A stretch of 64,000 nt of DNA, taken from NCBI RefSeq assembly GCF_022808815.1, contig NZ_JAKZLC010000002.1, positions 310,001 through 374,000 on the forward strand. The letters run 5' to 3'. Numbering within the stretch: the first letter of the stretch is position 1; each line of letters starts with the position of its first letter. The translations under genes were made by a program, and so were the position numbers. The DNA comes from Geothrix paludis. Its GTDB lineage: Bacteria > Acidobacteriota > Holophagae > Holophagales > Holophagaceae. Positions 16,548-25,925 of the stretch are shown one piece after another. The notes beneath the pieces are model-generated. The model was not told the origin of the DNA and did not search any database. It was given only the letters and a program-made list of their open reading frames with translations.

Positions 16548-17006
16548 ATGACGACATCGACCACCGACTGCATCAGGAAGGAGATCCATCTCCGTGCGCC
16601 CAGGACTCGGGTCTGGAAGGCGCTGTCGGACGCCGAGGAGTTCGGCACGTGGTTCGGGATGAAGCTGGAGGGGCGCTTCGTGCCCGGCCAGCCGGTCTTC
16701 GGACGCATCACCCACCCCGACTACTCGCACATCCACCTGGAAATGAGGATCGAACGCATGGAAGCCGAGCGCCTCTTTTCCTACCGCTGGCATCCCTACC
16801 CCATGGATGTGAAGCGGGACTACTCGATCGAACCCATGACCCTCGTGGAGTTCCACCTCGAAGCGGCCGAGGGCGGCACCCTGCTCAAGGTGGTGGAATC
16901 CGGCTTCGACCAGCTGCCTCCGGACCGGCGCGACGAGGCCTTCCGCATGAACGATGGGGGCTGGACGAGCCAGCTGGTCAGGATCGAACGCCATGTCACG
17001 AGCTGA
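16548..17006 (+). CDS. SRPBCC/AHSA1-domain protein
   Basis: 152 aa. Typical START-like AHSA1 features: the opening IRKEIHLRAPRTRVWKALSD, then EFGTWFGMKLEG and a C-terminal amphipathic helix (DGGWTSQLVRIERHV). Such proteins bind small hydrophobic ligands and are very often encoded with an ArsR regulator, as here. The ATG has AGGAGG 5 nt upstream, embedded in the second operator-like palindrome. The gene overlaps the following arsR gene by 14 bp, indicating translational coupling. Ligand unknown. Confidence 0.85.
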   Translation: MTTSTTDCIRKEIHLRAPRTRVWKALSDAEEFGTWFGMKLEGRFVPGQPVFGRITHPDYSHIHLEMRIERMEAERLFSYRWHPYPMDVKRDYSIEPMTLVEFHLEAAEGGTLLKVVESGFDQLPPDRRDEAFRMNDGGWTSQLVRIERHVTS

Positions 17007-17337
17007 GGCCCTCTCCCCTACGCGGCTGAAGGATGCGGCCCCGCTCTTCGCCGCCCTGGGGGATGCGACGCGCCTGGGCCTGCTCGTGAGCCTCTGCTCT
17101 GGCGGACCGCTCACGGTCACGCGTCTCAGCGGCCAGTTCGACGTCTCCCGGCAGGCCATCACCAAGCACCTCGACGTGTTGGCCGAAGCGGGGCTCGTGA
17201 AGAGCAGCCGCCAGGGAAGAGAGCGCATCTGGACCTTCGAGCCCAAGCGCCTCGAGGATGCCCACCAGTACCTGGAGCGCCTGTCCAGGGAGTGGGACGT
17301 CGCCCTGGGGCGGCTCAAGGCCTTCGTCGAAACCTGA
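16993..17337 (+). CDS. ArsR-family HTH regulator
   Basis: 114 aa winged helix: LFAALGDATRLGLLVSL, recognition helix SGQFDVSRQAITKHLDVLAEAG and wing SSRQGRERIWTF. This is the subgroup that accompanies SRPBCC proteins rather than the metal-sensing one (no Cys metal site). The ATG lies inside the end of the upstream gene. Probably represses its own operon through the GCAACC palindromes upstream; that link is inferred from position. Confidence 0.87.
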   Translation: MSRAEALSPTRLKDAAPLFAALGDATRLGLLVSLCSGGPLTVTRLSGQFDVSRQAITKHLDVLAEAGLVKSSRQGRERIWTFEPKRLEDAHQYLERLSREWDVALGRLKAFVET

Positions 17338-17464
17338 AACCAACCCGGTTGCCGGGAACAAACTGCCCGTCCCCGATGCCTCCGTCTCCTGCTCCAAGCG
17401 GGCGGATCCCCGTCTGCCTCGCACGACCAAACCGCGCCACCGGCGCCCTTCCCAAGGAGGACCC

Positions 17465-17920
17465 ATGTCCCAGCCCTGGACCACGCTCTTCTCCCTCAAC
17501 CGTCAGGTCCTGATGGCCAGGAACCTGGCCGATGTCACCCAGGACCAGGCGGACCAGCCGCCGGCGCCCCACGTGAACAGCGTCACGTGGATCCTCACCC
17601 ACCTCGTGGAGAACCGCCGCTGGCTCCTGGGAACCCTGCTTGAGTCCGGCGACCGGCCGGCGGCGACCGGGCCTCGGTCCCTGGCGCAGCTTGAAGCCGC
17701 GATGGACGAGACGCAGGCGGCCCTGGCCGAGGCCTTCGACTCTGTCGCCGACTGGCGCGAGCCGCGGATCCATCCCGCCATGCAGGTTGCCCTCCCTCTG
17801 GAGCAGATCGTGGGCACCTTCCTCATGGAGGAGGCCTACCACCTGGGCCAGATCGGCACCGCCCGGAAGCTCATGGGGATGCCCGGCGCGATGAAGGCTC
17901 CCGAGACCGCCAAGGTCTAG
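17465..17920 (+). CDS. DinB-family four-helix-bundle protein
   Basis: 151 aa. DinB/YfiT-like pattern: WTTLFSLNRQVLMARNLAD as helix 1, a His in LTHLVENRRW and a second His in EEAYHLGQIGTARKLMG near the C-terminus, which usually form a divalent metal site. Members include thiol transferases and many uncharacterised proteins. AAGGAGG lies 4-5 nt before the ATG. It follows the SRPBCC-arsR pair by 127 bp and probably belongs to the same unit; the gap contains a CAACCCGGTTGCCGGG hairpin-like sequence. Function unknown. Confidence 0.8.
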   Translation: MSQPWTTLFSLNRQVLMARNLADVTQDQADQPPAPHVNSVTWILTHLVENRRWLLGTLLESGDRPAATGPRSLAQLEAAMDETQAALAEAFDSVADWREPRIHPAMQVALPLEQIVGTFLMEEAYHLGQIGTARKLMGMPGAMKAPETAKV

Positions 17921-18034
17921 CCGGAGGTCCCCGACACCGGCGTGGAGACATCCCCGCCGGTGCGGGCCACCCACCCTTTCGTCGGGACAAGGTGAGAAGA
18001 AATGACCCATCCCACGATCGGAATCATCGGCGCT

Positions 18035-21000
18035 TCATCCCACCATTCCCGCCCACTCCGCCAGCACGCGCTGGGCCTGGATCACTGGGCCGCCCTCGCT
18101 GGGCGGCATGGGCAGGAGCACGGCACCGTCGGGATTGAGCTGGGCGTCCTTCCGGGCGCGGACCCAGACCAGGAGCTTGGCGGCGTCCACGGGCGTCTGG
18201 GGGCTGAGGCGCAGCTTGAGGCGGCCGGACTGCACCGTGACCTCGCTGACCGCCAGGTGCTGGGCCCGCAGCTTCACCTTCAGCACCTCGAAGAAGCGCT
18301 GGGTGTCGGTATCGTCCTCGGGCACATGGCCGAAGCGGTCCTCCAGGTCCAGACGGTAGAGGTCCAGGTCCTTCTCCTCGCGAAGGCGCGAGATGCGCTT
18401 GTAGGCCACCAGGCGCTCGGCGGCCTGGTCGATCCAGCGGCGGCTGAGCTGGGCGCCCGGCGCCAGGCCGTCCACCTTCACTTCGAAGGCGGTGCAGGGC
18501 TGGCCCTGCAGCTCCTGGAGCGTCTCCTCCAGCAGCTTCACGTAAAGCTCGAAGCCGATGTCGTGGATGTGGCCGGACTGCTCGCCGCCCAGCAGGTTGC
18601 CCGCGCCGCGCAGCTCCAGGTCCATGGCGGCGACCCGGAAACCGGATCCCAGCTCCGAGAAGTCCTCGAGCGCCTGGAGGCGCTTGCGGGCGTCCTCGCT
18701 GATCTCGTGCTTGGGCGGGATCATGAGGTAGGCGTAGGCCGGCACGTCACTGCGACCCACACGGCCCCGCAACTGGTAGAGCTGGCTCAACCCGAAAGCA
18801 TCCGCCCGATGGACGATGAGCGTGTTGGCGTTGGGCACGTCCAGGCCGTTCTCCACGATGGTGGTCGCCACCAGTACATCGATGCGGCCTTCCATGAAGC
18901 CGAGCATCACCTGCTCCAGGCCCTCGTCGCTCATCTGGCCGTGGCCCACGGCTACGCGGGCGTCGGGCACCAGCTCACGCACGCGCGCGGCGATGCTGAT
19001 GATGGACTCCACGCGGTTATGCACGAGGTAGACCTGCCCGCCGCGGCGCAGCTCGAACTGGACGGCGGTCTGGACCAGCTCGTCGCTCCAGGGTGCCACC
19101 ACGGTCTCGATGGCCAGTCGGTCCTTGGGTGGCGTCTCGATGAGGCTGATCTCGCGGAGGCCCGTGAGGCTCATGTGCAGAGTTCGGGGGATGGGCGTGG
19201 CTGACAGCGCCAGCTGGTCCACGTTGAGGCGGAGCTTCTTCAACTTCTCCTTGTGGCCCACGCCGAAGCGCTGTTCCTCGTCCACCACCACTAGGCCCAG
19301 GTCCGCGAACGTCACCCGGGCGCCCAGCAGCTGGTGCGTGCCGATGACGATCTCCACCTTGCCGTCGGCCACCTCCTGGAGGATGCGCTTCTGCTCGGCG
19401 GGATCGACGAAGCGGTTGAGCATCTCGATGCGGATGGGGAAGCCCGCGAAGCGCTCCTTGAAGGTGCGGAAGTGCTGGAAGCAGAGCACGGTCGTGGGGC
19501 ACAACACGGCCACCTGGCGGCCTTCGAGGGCCACCTTGGCGGCGGCGCGCATGGCCACCTCCGTCTTGCCGAAGCCCACGTCGCCCACCAGGAGGCGGTC
19601 CATGGGACGTGGCGATTCCAGGTCGGCCTTCACGGCCTCGATGGCCTCCACCTGGTCCGGCGTGGGCGTGAAGGGGAAGCTGGCGTCGAAGGCCGCCATG
19701 TCCGGCCCATCCGGCGGGTAGGCATGGCCCTTCTCCAGTTTCCGCTGGGCGTAGAGCTTCAGCAGCTCGTCAGCCATGTCGCGGATGGCCTTCTTGGCCT
19801 TGCGCTTGACCTTCGCCCAGGAGGCGCCGCCCAGCTTGTCCAGCGGCGGCAAGTGGCCTTCGGCGCCGGTGTAGCGCTGGACGAGATCCGCCCGCTCGAG
19901 GCTCACGTTGAGCTGGCCGCCGTCGGCGTAGCGGAGCTGGAGCACCTCCAGTTCCTCGCCGCCCACGGTGAGGGTGGCGAAGCCCATGAACTCGCCAATG
20001 CCGTGATCGAGATGCACCACGCGATCGCCGGGCTTGAGGTCGCGCAGATCCGACAGGAAGGCCGCGCTGCGGGACTTCTTGGGCGCGGCCTGGATGGCCT
20101 TGCGGCCGAAGACCTCGCGCTCGGTGAAGAGGGCGAGGCGGCACTCCTTGATGAGCACGCCGGCGCTGAGGTTCAAGCGAAGGGCTCGGCAGCCGGTCTC
20201 GGTGCCGTAGGCCTGGGGCAGGTCGTAGTCGCGGAGGAACTCGGCGAAGCGGTCCCGCATACCGGGCGTGCTGCCCGCCAGCACCACCCGGAAGCCCGTG
20301 AGGGCCAGCTCCTGCACCTGCTCCGCCAGGTCCGGCAGACGCCCCTGGAATTCCCGCAGGGGCTGGACCGTGACGGGCACCGTGGCCTCGCTCTGCCACT
20401 CGGTGAGGGCCACCGTGGGCCGGCTGGGGTCCGAGGGGAGGAAGCGGTCCTCGAAGTCGGGGCACACCACGCCGCCCCGGCGCAGGGTGGCCAGGCCCTC
20501 CTCGATGCGGGCCCGCTCGGCTTCGCGCAGGGCATCTTCCCAGGCGGGGTCGAGGCGCACCCGCAGGCAGGGTGGCATCCAGTGGACCAGCTGGCCCTTG
20601 GGCTGGGCCAACAGCGGATGGAACAGCTCCTCGCCGGGGAAGTGGCCGTGGGTGGCCAGCCGCGCCTTGCGGAAGGCCAGATCGTCCTCGGGTTCGGCCG
20701 TGCGGTCCGCCCGGAAAGCGACGGCCGCCAGCAGGGCCTGGCCGTCGCCGCGCTCCCCTTCGAAGCGGGGATAGAGCGTCAGCGATTCCAGGGATTCGCC
20801 CGTGCGGCGCTGAGTGTCGGGGTCGAAGGGGCTGAGCCGCTCCAGCTCGTCGCCGAAGGTCTCCAGGCGCAGGGGCTGGTCCAGGTGGTCCGGCCAGAGG
20901 TCCACCACCATGCCGCGGGAGCTGAACTCGCCCGGTGCGGCGGCCATCTCCGTGCGGCGGTAGCCCAGGGCCACCAGGGTTTCGAGCAGCAGATCCCGGG

Positions 21001-21448
21001 GCACCTCGGCGCCGACGCGCAGCTCCAGCTTCTGCTTCTGGAACCAGGTGGGATGGGGCAGCCGCTCGCAGGCCGTGAGGGGCCCCGTGACCAGCACCTG
21101 CACCCGGCGCTCCAGCAGGCCCACCAGGGTGGAGAGGCGGTCCCGCAGCACCATGCCCGGCGGGCTGCTTTCGCCGCCGGCGTAGGCCGCGAAGCCAGGG
21201 AAGTGGGCCACACCGGCCTCTGGCAGCAGGGCCTGGAGGTCCTGGGCCAGCGTGCGGGCCTCGGCTTCGCTGGGGGCGTCCACCCACAGGGACTGGACCC
21301 GCCCGCCCTTGGCGATCCAGGCTGCCAGCACCAGGGCCAGGGCCGGCGGCGACGCCCAGCGCAGCCGGGCCCCGGAGACCGCAAGGGCCTCCGCGGGAGC
21401 CTCGGCCAGGCGGAGCAGGTCCCTCAGATCAGCGCCGGCAGCAGTCAT
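18035..21448 (-). CDS. mfd: Transcription-repair coupling factor Mfd
   Basis: 1137 aa, full length. Order of domains: UvrB-like N-terminal region (about 1-330), RNA-polymerase-interacting CarD-like domain (LKPGDRVVHLDHGIGEFMG, about residue 470), SF2 helicase with Walker A LLVGDVGFGKTEVAMRAA, DEEQ box VVVDEEQRFGVGHKEKL, SATPIPRTL (motif III) and motif VI QLRGRVGRS, and the C-terminal TRCF domain. It removes stalled RNA polymerase at DNA lesions and recruits UvrA. A GC-rich hairpin lies 26 bp upstream of its start. Confidence 0.97.
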   Translation of the reverse strand: MTAAGADLRDLLRLAEAPAEALAVSGARLRWASPPALALVLAAWIAKGGRVQSLWVDAPSEAEARTLAQDLQALLPEAGVAHFPGFAAYAGGESSPPGMVLRDRLSTLVGLLERRVQVLVTGPLTACERLPHPTWFQKQKLELRVGAEVPRDLLLETLVALGYRRTEMAAAPGEFSSRGMVVDLWPDHLDQPLRLETFGDELERLSPFDPDTQRRTGESLESLTLYPRFEGERGDGQALLAAVAFRADRTAEPEDDLAFRKARLATHGHFPGEELFHPLLAQPKGQLVHWMPPCLRVRLDPAWEDALREAERARIEEGLATLRRGGVVCPDFEDRFLPSDPSRPTVALTEWQSEATVPVTVQPLREFQGRLPDLAEQVQELALTGFRVVLAGSTPGMRDRFAEFLRDYDLPQAYGTETGCRALRLNLSAGVLIKECRLALFTEREVFGRKAIQAAPKKSRSAAFLSDLRDLKPGDRVVHLDHGIGEFMGFATLTVGGEELEVLQLRYADGGQLNVSLERADLVQRYTGAEGHLPPLDKLGGASWAKVKRKAKKAIRDMADELLKLYAQRKLEKGHAYPPDGPDMAAFDASFPFTPTPDQVEAIEAVKADLESPRPMDRLLVGDVGFGKTEVAMRAAAKVALEGRQVAVLCPTTVLCFQHFRTFKERFAGFPIRIEMLNRFVDPAEQKRILQEVADGKVEIVIGTHQLLGARVTFADLGLVVVDEEQRFGVGHKEKLKKLRLNVDQLALSATPIPRTLHMSLTGLREISLIETPPKDRLAIETVVAPWSDELVQTAVQFELRRGGQVYLVHNRVESIISIAARVRELVPDARVAVGHGQMSDEGLEQVMLGFMEGRIDVLVATTIVENGLDVPNANTLIVHRADAFGLSQLYQLRGRVGRSDVPAYAYLMIPPKHEISEDARKRLQALEDFSELGSGFRVAAMDLELRGAGNLLGGEQSGHIHDIGFELYVKLLEETLQELQGQPCTAFEVKVDGLAPGAQLSRRWIDQAAERLVAYKRISRLREEKDLDLYRLDLEDRFGHVPEDDTDTQRFFEVLKVKLRAQHLAVSEVTVQSGRLKLRLSPQTPVDAAKLLVWVRARKDAQLNPDGAVLLPMPPSEGGPVIQAQRVLAEWAGMVG

Positions 21449-21473
21449 GGCACCTTCCAGAATGCCTCAAGAA

Positions 21474-21505
21474 GGCCCCGGGGACGAGCACTCATCCCCG
21501 GGGCC
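21474..21505 (-). terminator. Hairpin after the RND efflux operon
   Basis: Perfect 11-bp stem GGCCCCGGGGA (21474-21484) / TCCCCGGGGCC (21495-21505) with a 10-nt loop, 16 bp after the stop codon of the RND gene in its direction of transcription and followed by TTCTT. A strong but short-tailed intrinsic terminator; it also separates the operon from mfd on the same strand. Confidence 0.6.
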
Positions 21506-21521
21506 GTTCCTTTACGGCAGC

Positions 21522-24500
21522 TCAGGCGTCCGGCGCCTCCGCCAGGGGACGGACAGGCTGCAGTTCCTCCTCCCCGCGGCCCACACGCCGCCGGATCCAG
21601 GCCCAGACCTTGGCCAGGGTGAAGTCCTCGATGATCTCGAAGAAGACCGGCACCACGATCAGGGTGAGTAGGGTGGAGGTGATGAGCCCGCCCACCACGG
21701 CGCGGGCCATGGGGGCGCGCATCTCGGCGCCGGCGCCCAGCGCCAGGAAGAGCGGCAGCATGCCACCGATCATGGCGAAGCTGGTCATGAGGATGGGCCG
21801 CAACCGCACGGTGCCCGCGCGGATGATGGCTTGGCGCCGGGAGATGCCCTCCTCCCGCTCCAGGTGCAGCGCGTGATCCACCAGCAGGATGGCGTTCTTG
21901 GTCACCAGGCCCATCAGCAGGATCATGCCGATGCTCGTCATCATGGACATGGAGTCGCCGGTCACCAGCAGCATCAGCACCATACCCACCATGGAGAGCG
22001 GCAGGCTGGCCATGATGGCCACGGGAAGCTTGAAGCTCTCGAACTGGCTGGCCAGCACGAAGTAGATGAAGAAGACCGCCAGCAGGAGCGAGGTGCCCAT
22101 GTAGCCGGCCGTCTCCTTGCTGTCCCGGGTCTGGCCCAGGAACTCCACGCGGACCCCTTCGGGCAGCTGGCCGCCGGCCTTGAGCTGGGCCACCTTGGCG
22201 GCGGCGGCGGCGGAAACCTCGCCCAGGGTGGAGCCGTCGAAGTTGGCGTCCACTTCCACTTCCTCCATCAGGTCGTGGCGCTGGAGCTTGGCGGGGGCGA
22301 TGCCCTCCTCGAAGCGCACCACCTGGTTGAGGCGCACCAGCGGGTGCTTGCCCCCGCCCAGGTCCTTGGTGCTCTGCACGGTCATGTTGGCCAGCTGCGC
22401 CGTGAAGCGGCGCTCCTGGTCGGCGAGGCGGACGCGCACATCGCGCTGCTCGCCCTTCTCGTCCTCGTACTTGGCCACCTTCTCGCCGTCCACCAGGGGA
22501 CGGACCATCTGAGACACCAGGGCCGGGCTCACGCCCAGGTCCGAAGCGGCCTTGCGGTCCACCACGAGCCGCAGCTCGGGCTTGCCGCTGTCCAGGCTGG
22601 TGGTGACGTCCACCGCGCCAGGCACGCTGCGAAGGGCCTCCTTCACCAGGGGCACGGCCTGGATGACCGCGTCCCGCTCCGGGGCCTGCACGGCCACCAT
22701 GATGGGGAAGGTGGTGCCCCAGTCATTGGCCGTGCCGATGGCCGCGTCCACGCCGGGCACCGAGCGGAAGGCCTCCCGGATCTGACGGCGGATCACCACA
22801 TGGTTCGGCCGGTGGCCGTTCTTCAGCTTCACGTAGATGCCGCCGGAATCCACGGTGCCGTTCAGGCCCGTGCCGATGGTCGTGTAGGCGAAGTCCACGC
22901 CGGGCACGGACTGGATGGCCTTCTCCAGGGCCAGGGCCTTCTCGCGAGTGGCCGCGAGACTGGAGCCGGGCTCCGCCTTGAAGGTGGCCTGGAGGTCGCC
23001 GCGGTCGTAGTCGGGCATGAAGTTGTTGCCCAGAAGGCCCGAGAGCATCATGGCCAGCACGAAACTGCCCACCCCCGCGAGCATCACCGTCCAGCGGTGG
23101 CCCATGGCCCATTCGATGGCCGATTTGTAGAGAAGCTCCCATCGGTCCAGCATGCGTCCGAAGGCCTCCACGGCCCGCATGATGGGGTTCCGACCCTGGT
23201 AGTGCACATGGCCGTCGGAGCTCTTCTCGTGCTCGGGATCCGGCCAGACGGCGCTGAGCATGGGATCCAGCGTGAAGCTCACGAACAGCGACACGGCCAC
23301 GGCGAAGGCCACGACGATGCCGAAGGGGAAGAAGAACTTGCCCACGATGCCGCCCATGAAGGCCACGGGCACGAACACGGCGAGGATGGACAGGGTGGTG
23401 GCGATGACGGCGGGTCCGATCTCCGCCGTGCCCTCGCGGGCGGCCGTGATGTGGTCCTTGCCCATCTCCGCGTGCCGCGTGATGTTCTCTCGGACCACGA
23501 TGGCGTCGTCGATGAGGATGCCGATGGCCAGGCTGAGGCCCATGAGGGTCATGGTGTTCAGCGTGAAGTCCAGGGCCCGCATGATGATGAAGGTGGAGAT
23601 CACGGACACCGGAAGCGTGAGGCTGGTGATGAGCGTGGAGCGCCAGCTCTTCAGGAAGAAGAACACGATGATCACCGTGAGCAGTCCGCCCACGTAGATG
23701 GAGACATTCACGTCGTCCACATTGTCGATGATGAAGCGGGCATTGTCCTTGGCCGTCACCACCTCGACGCCCTGCTGGGCCAGCTCGGGCTTCAGCTCTT
23801 CCAGGGCCTTCTCCACCGCGGTCACCATGGCCACGGTGTTGCCCCCGGTCTGCCGCTGGATCTCCAGGGCCACCACGTCCTTGCCGCCCAGGCGGGCGAG
23901 GCTGCGCTTCTCCTTGATGCCGTCCACTACCGTGGCGACTTCCTTCAATTCGATAGGCCGGCCTTCCTTGTTGCCCACGACCACGTGCTCGAAATCCCCC
24001 ACGGCCCGGGCCTTGGCATCGACCTTCACGGACATCTCGCGGCTGCCCTGGAGCAGGTTGCCACTGGGGATGGCCATGGTGTCGCCGCCCAGGGCGTTCT
24101 TCACGGCCTGGAGGGAGAGCCCCTGGGACTCCAGCTTCTGGGGATCCACCTGGATGAGGATTTCGCGGGTGCTGCCGCCCACGGGATCCACCTTGCCCAC
24201 GCCGGGGATGTTCTCGATGCGGCGCTTGAGGAAGTCCTCGGCGATGCGGGTCAGCTCCCGGTCATTCATGTCCGGATGCTTCGCGTCCGGCTTCACCACC
24301 AGGGAGAGCACCGGAAGCTGGGCCGGATCGAACTTGGAGATGACGGGCTCCTCGATGTTGCTGGGGAGGTCGCGCCGGATCTGGCCGATCTTGGTACGCA
24401 CGTCGTTGAGGGCGTTGTCCACGTTGCGGCCCAGGTGGAACTGGATCACGAGCGTGCCCAGGCCCTCCTGGCTGGTGGAGCTGATCTCCTTGATCTTCTC

Positions 24501-24722
24501 GATGGGATTGACGGCCTCCTCGATCTTCCGGACCACGTCCTGCTTGACGGACTCGGGGCTGGCGCCGGGGTAGACGACGGAGACGGTGACGGTGGGGATG
24601 TCGGTGTTGGGATACTGGTCGATGCCAAGGGTCTTCACGGAGAAGAGGCCCAGCACCACCAGCGCCAGCATGATGCAGACCGTGAAGACGGGCCGGCGGA
24701 TGGAGAAATCGGACAGGAACAT
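21522..24722 (-). CDS. RND multidrug efflux pump, HAE1 family (AcrB-like)
   Basis: 1066 aa, usual length for HAE1 pumps. TM1 after ITDF-like start (MFLSDFSIRRPVFTVCIMLALVVLG), a periplasmic porter domain, the TM4 proton-relay motif SLAIGILIDDAIVVRENI (Asp-Asp pair), the matching TM10 Lys in LLMGLVTKNAILLVDHAL, and large periplasmic loops in both halves. It exports hydrophobic compounds driven by proton flow, with the adaptor and TolC homologues encoded immediately upstream (4-bp gap). Operon order tetR-tolC-MFP-RND; substrate not predictable. Confidence 0.95.
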   Translation of the reverse strand: MFLSDFSIRRPVFTVCIMLALVVLGLFSVKTLGIDQYPNTDIPTVTVSVVYPGASPESVKQDVVRKIEEAVNPIEKIKEISSTSQEGLGTLVIQFHLGRNVDNALNDVRTKIGQIRRDLPSNIEEPVISKFDPAQLPVLSLVVKPDAKHPDMNDRELTRIAEDFLKRRIENIPGVGKVDPVGGSTREILIQVDPQKLESQGLSLQAVKNALGGDTMAIPSGNLLQGSREMSVKVDAKARAVGDFEHVVVGNKEGRPIELKEVATVVDGIKEKRSLARLGGKDVVALEIQRQTGGNTVAMVTAVEKALEELKPELAQQGVEVVTAKDNARFIIDNVDDVNVSIYVGGLLTVIIVFFFLKSWRSTLITSLTLPVSVISTFIIMRALDFTLNTMTLMGLSLAIGILIDDAIVVRENITRHAEMGKDHITAAREGTAEIGPAVIATTLSILAVFVPVAFMGGIVGKFFFPFGIVVAFAVAVSLFVSFTLDPMLSAVWPDPEHEKSSDGHVHYQGRNPIMRAVEAFGRMLDRWELLYKSAIEWAMGHRWTVMLAGVGSFVLAMMLSGLLGNNFMPDYDRGDLQATFKAEPGSSLAATREKALALEKAIQSVPGVDFAYTTIGTGLNGTVDSGGIYVKLKNGHRPNHVVIRRQIREAFRSVPGVDAAIGTANDWGTTFPIMVAVQAPERDAVIQAVPLVKEALRSVPGAVDVTTSLDSGKPELRLVVDRKAASDLGVSPALVSQMVRPLVDGEKVAKYEDEKGEQRDVRVRLADQERRFTAQLANMTVQSTKDLGGGKHPLVRLNQVVRFEEGIAPAKLQRHDLMEEVEVDANFDGSTLGEVSAAAAAKVAQLKAGGQLPEGVRVEFLGQTRDSKETAGYMGTSLLLAVFFIYFVLASQFESFKLPVAIMASLPLSMVGMVLMLLVTGDSMSMMTSIGMILLMGLVTKNAILLVDHALHLEREEGISRRQAIIRAGTVRLRPILMTSFAMIGGMLPLFLALGAGAEMRAPMARAVVGGLITSTLLTLIVVPVFFEIIEDFTLAKVWAWIRRRVGRGEEELQPVRPLAEAPDA

Positions 24723-24725
24723 GGG

Positions 24726-25898
24726 TCACTTCCCTCTCGCGGCGGAGCCGCCATTCGCGTTGCTCGGCGCAGAGCCGCCATCCGCATTGGCCGGAGCGGC
24801 GCCGCTGATCACCCGCAGGCGGCTGCCTTCGCCCACCAGGTCCTTGCCGTTGTCCACCACCTGGGCGCCGAGGCCCAGGCCGCTCACGGGACGGAAGCCA
24901 TCCTGCTCGGGGCCCAGCACCACCTTGTGGCGGCGGGCCACGTCCTGCTCGGCCACGTAGACTTCAGCATCGCGGTCCTGCGCCTTCACCAGCGTGGCCG
25001 GCAGGGCCGGCGCCTTGGTCTCGCCCTCGCCGAGGATGACACCCTCCACGAAGAGGCCGCCCTTCAGCGTGCCGTCCGCGTTGGGCACTTCGACGCGGAC
25101 GCGCAGGGTGCGGCCGTCCTGGGAGAGGCTCGGGCTCACCTGGGCCACGCGGCCTTCCACGAGGCGGTCCACGCCGATGCTGCGGAAGGTGGCCCGCTGG
25201 CCCACCTTCACCTGGGCCATGGCCTCGGCGGGCAGGTCCGCGCGGATCTCCAGCTTGCGGTTGTCCACGATCTCGAAGGCGGTCTGGCCGGGATTCAGCA
25301 TCTCGCCGGGCTGCACGGCGCGGCGCGCCACCTGCCCTGCGAAGGGCGCCACGAGGCGGGCCTTCTTGAGGCGCAGGCGGGCCAGGCCCAGGTTGCTGTC
25401 GGCGGCCTGGGCGGCGGCCTGGGTGGCGTGGAAGGCGGTCTCCGCCTGCTGGGCCGCCTGGCGGGTGATGCTGCGCTTTTCCAGCAGGGCCACGGAGCGG
25501 TCGTTGTCGCGCTGGGCCTGGAGGGCCTGGGCCTTGGCCTGCGCGGCCTGGGCCTCCGCGGCCTGGACGCCCAGCTGGTAGTCGTCCTCGTCCTGGGCGC
25601 CCAGGAGCGCGCCGGCGGCGACGCTGTCGCCCTCCTGCACCAGCACGCGGGTCACGCGGCCGGTCACTTCAGCCTTCAGCTCCGCGCGGTTCACGGCCAG
25701 CAGCGTGCCGGTGAAGGCCACGGCGGGCCGGAAGCTGCGCTCCTGGACCGGCACCAGGGTGACGGCCACGGAGCCTTCGGCCTTCACGGCGGCCTGGTGG
25801 TCCAGCTCGGCGTTGCGCTTGCCGCGGTGGAAGGTGGCGGCCCCGGCGATGATGGCGGCGGCGAGTCCGGTGGTGAGGATGAGGGTTTTGCGGTTCAT
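24726..25898 (-). CDS. RND efflux periplasmic adaptor (membrane fusion protein)
   Basis: 390 aa. N-terminal membrane anchor LILTTGLAAAIIAGAATF, barrel-sandwich half motif GRVTRVLVQEGDSVAAGALL, a long alpha-hairpin rich in Ala/Gln, the second lipoyl half ARLVAPFAGQVARRAVQPGEML, and a beta-barrel and membrane-proximal part. The C-terminus ends in a low-complexity tail of imperfect repeats (NADGGSAPSNANGGSA). It bridges the RND pump and TolC homologue. 3 bp separate it from the pump gene; 27 bp from the upstream tolC gene. Confidence 0.92.
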   Translation of the reverse strand: MNRKTLILTTGLAAAIIAGAATFHRGKRNAELDHQAAVKAEGSVAVTLVPVQERSFRPAVAFTGTLLAVNRAELKAEVTGRVTRVLVQEGDSVAAGALLGAQDEDDYQLGVQAAEAQAAQAKAQALQAQRDNDRSVALLEKRSITRQAAQQAETAFHATQAAAQAADSNLGLARLRLKKARLVAPFAGQVARRAVQPGEMLNPGQTAFEIVDNRKLEIRADLPAEAMAQVKVGQRATFRSIGVDRLVEGRVAQVSPSLSQDGRTLRVRVEVPNADGTLKGGLFVEGVILGEGETKAPALPATLVKAQDRDAEVYVAEQDVARRHKVVLGPEQDGFRPVSGLGLGAQVVDNGKDLVGEGSRLRVISGAAPANADGGSAPSNANGGSAARGK

Positions 25899-25925
25899 GG
25901 TCGACTCCAGGAATCGTCAGGTTCG

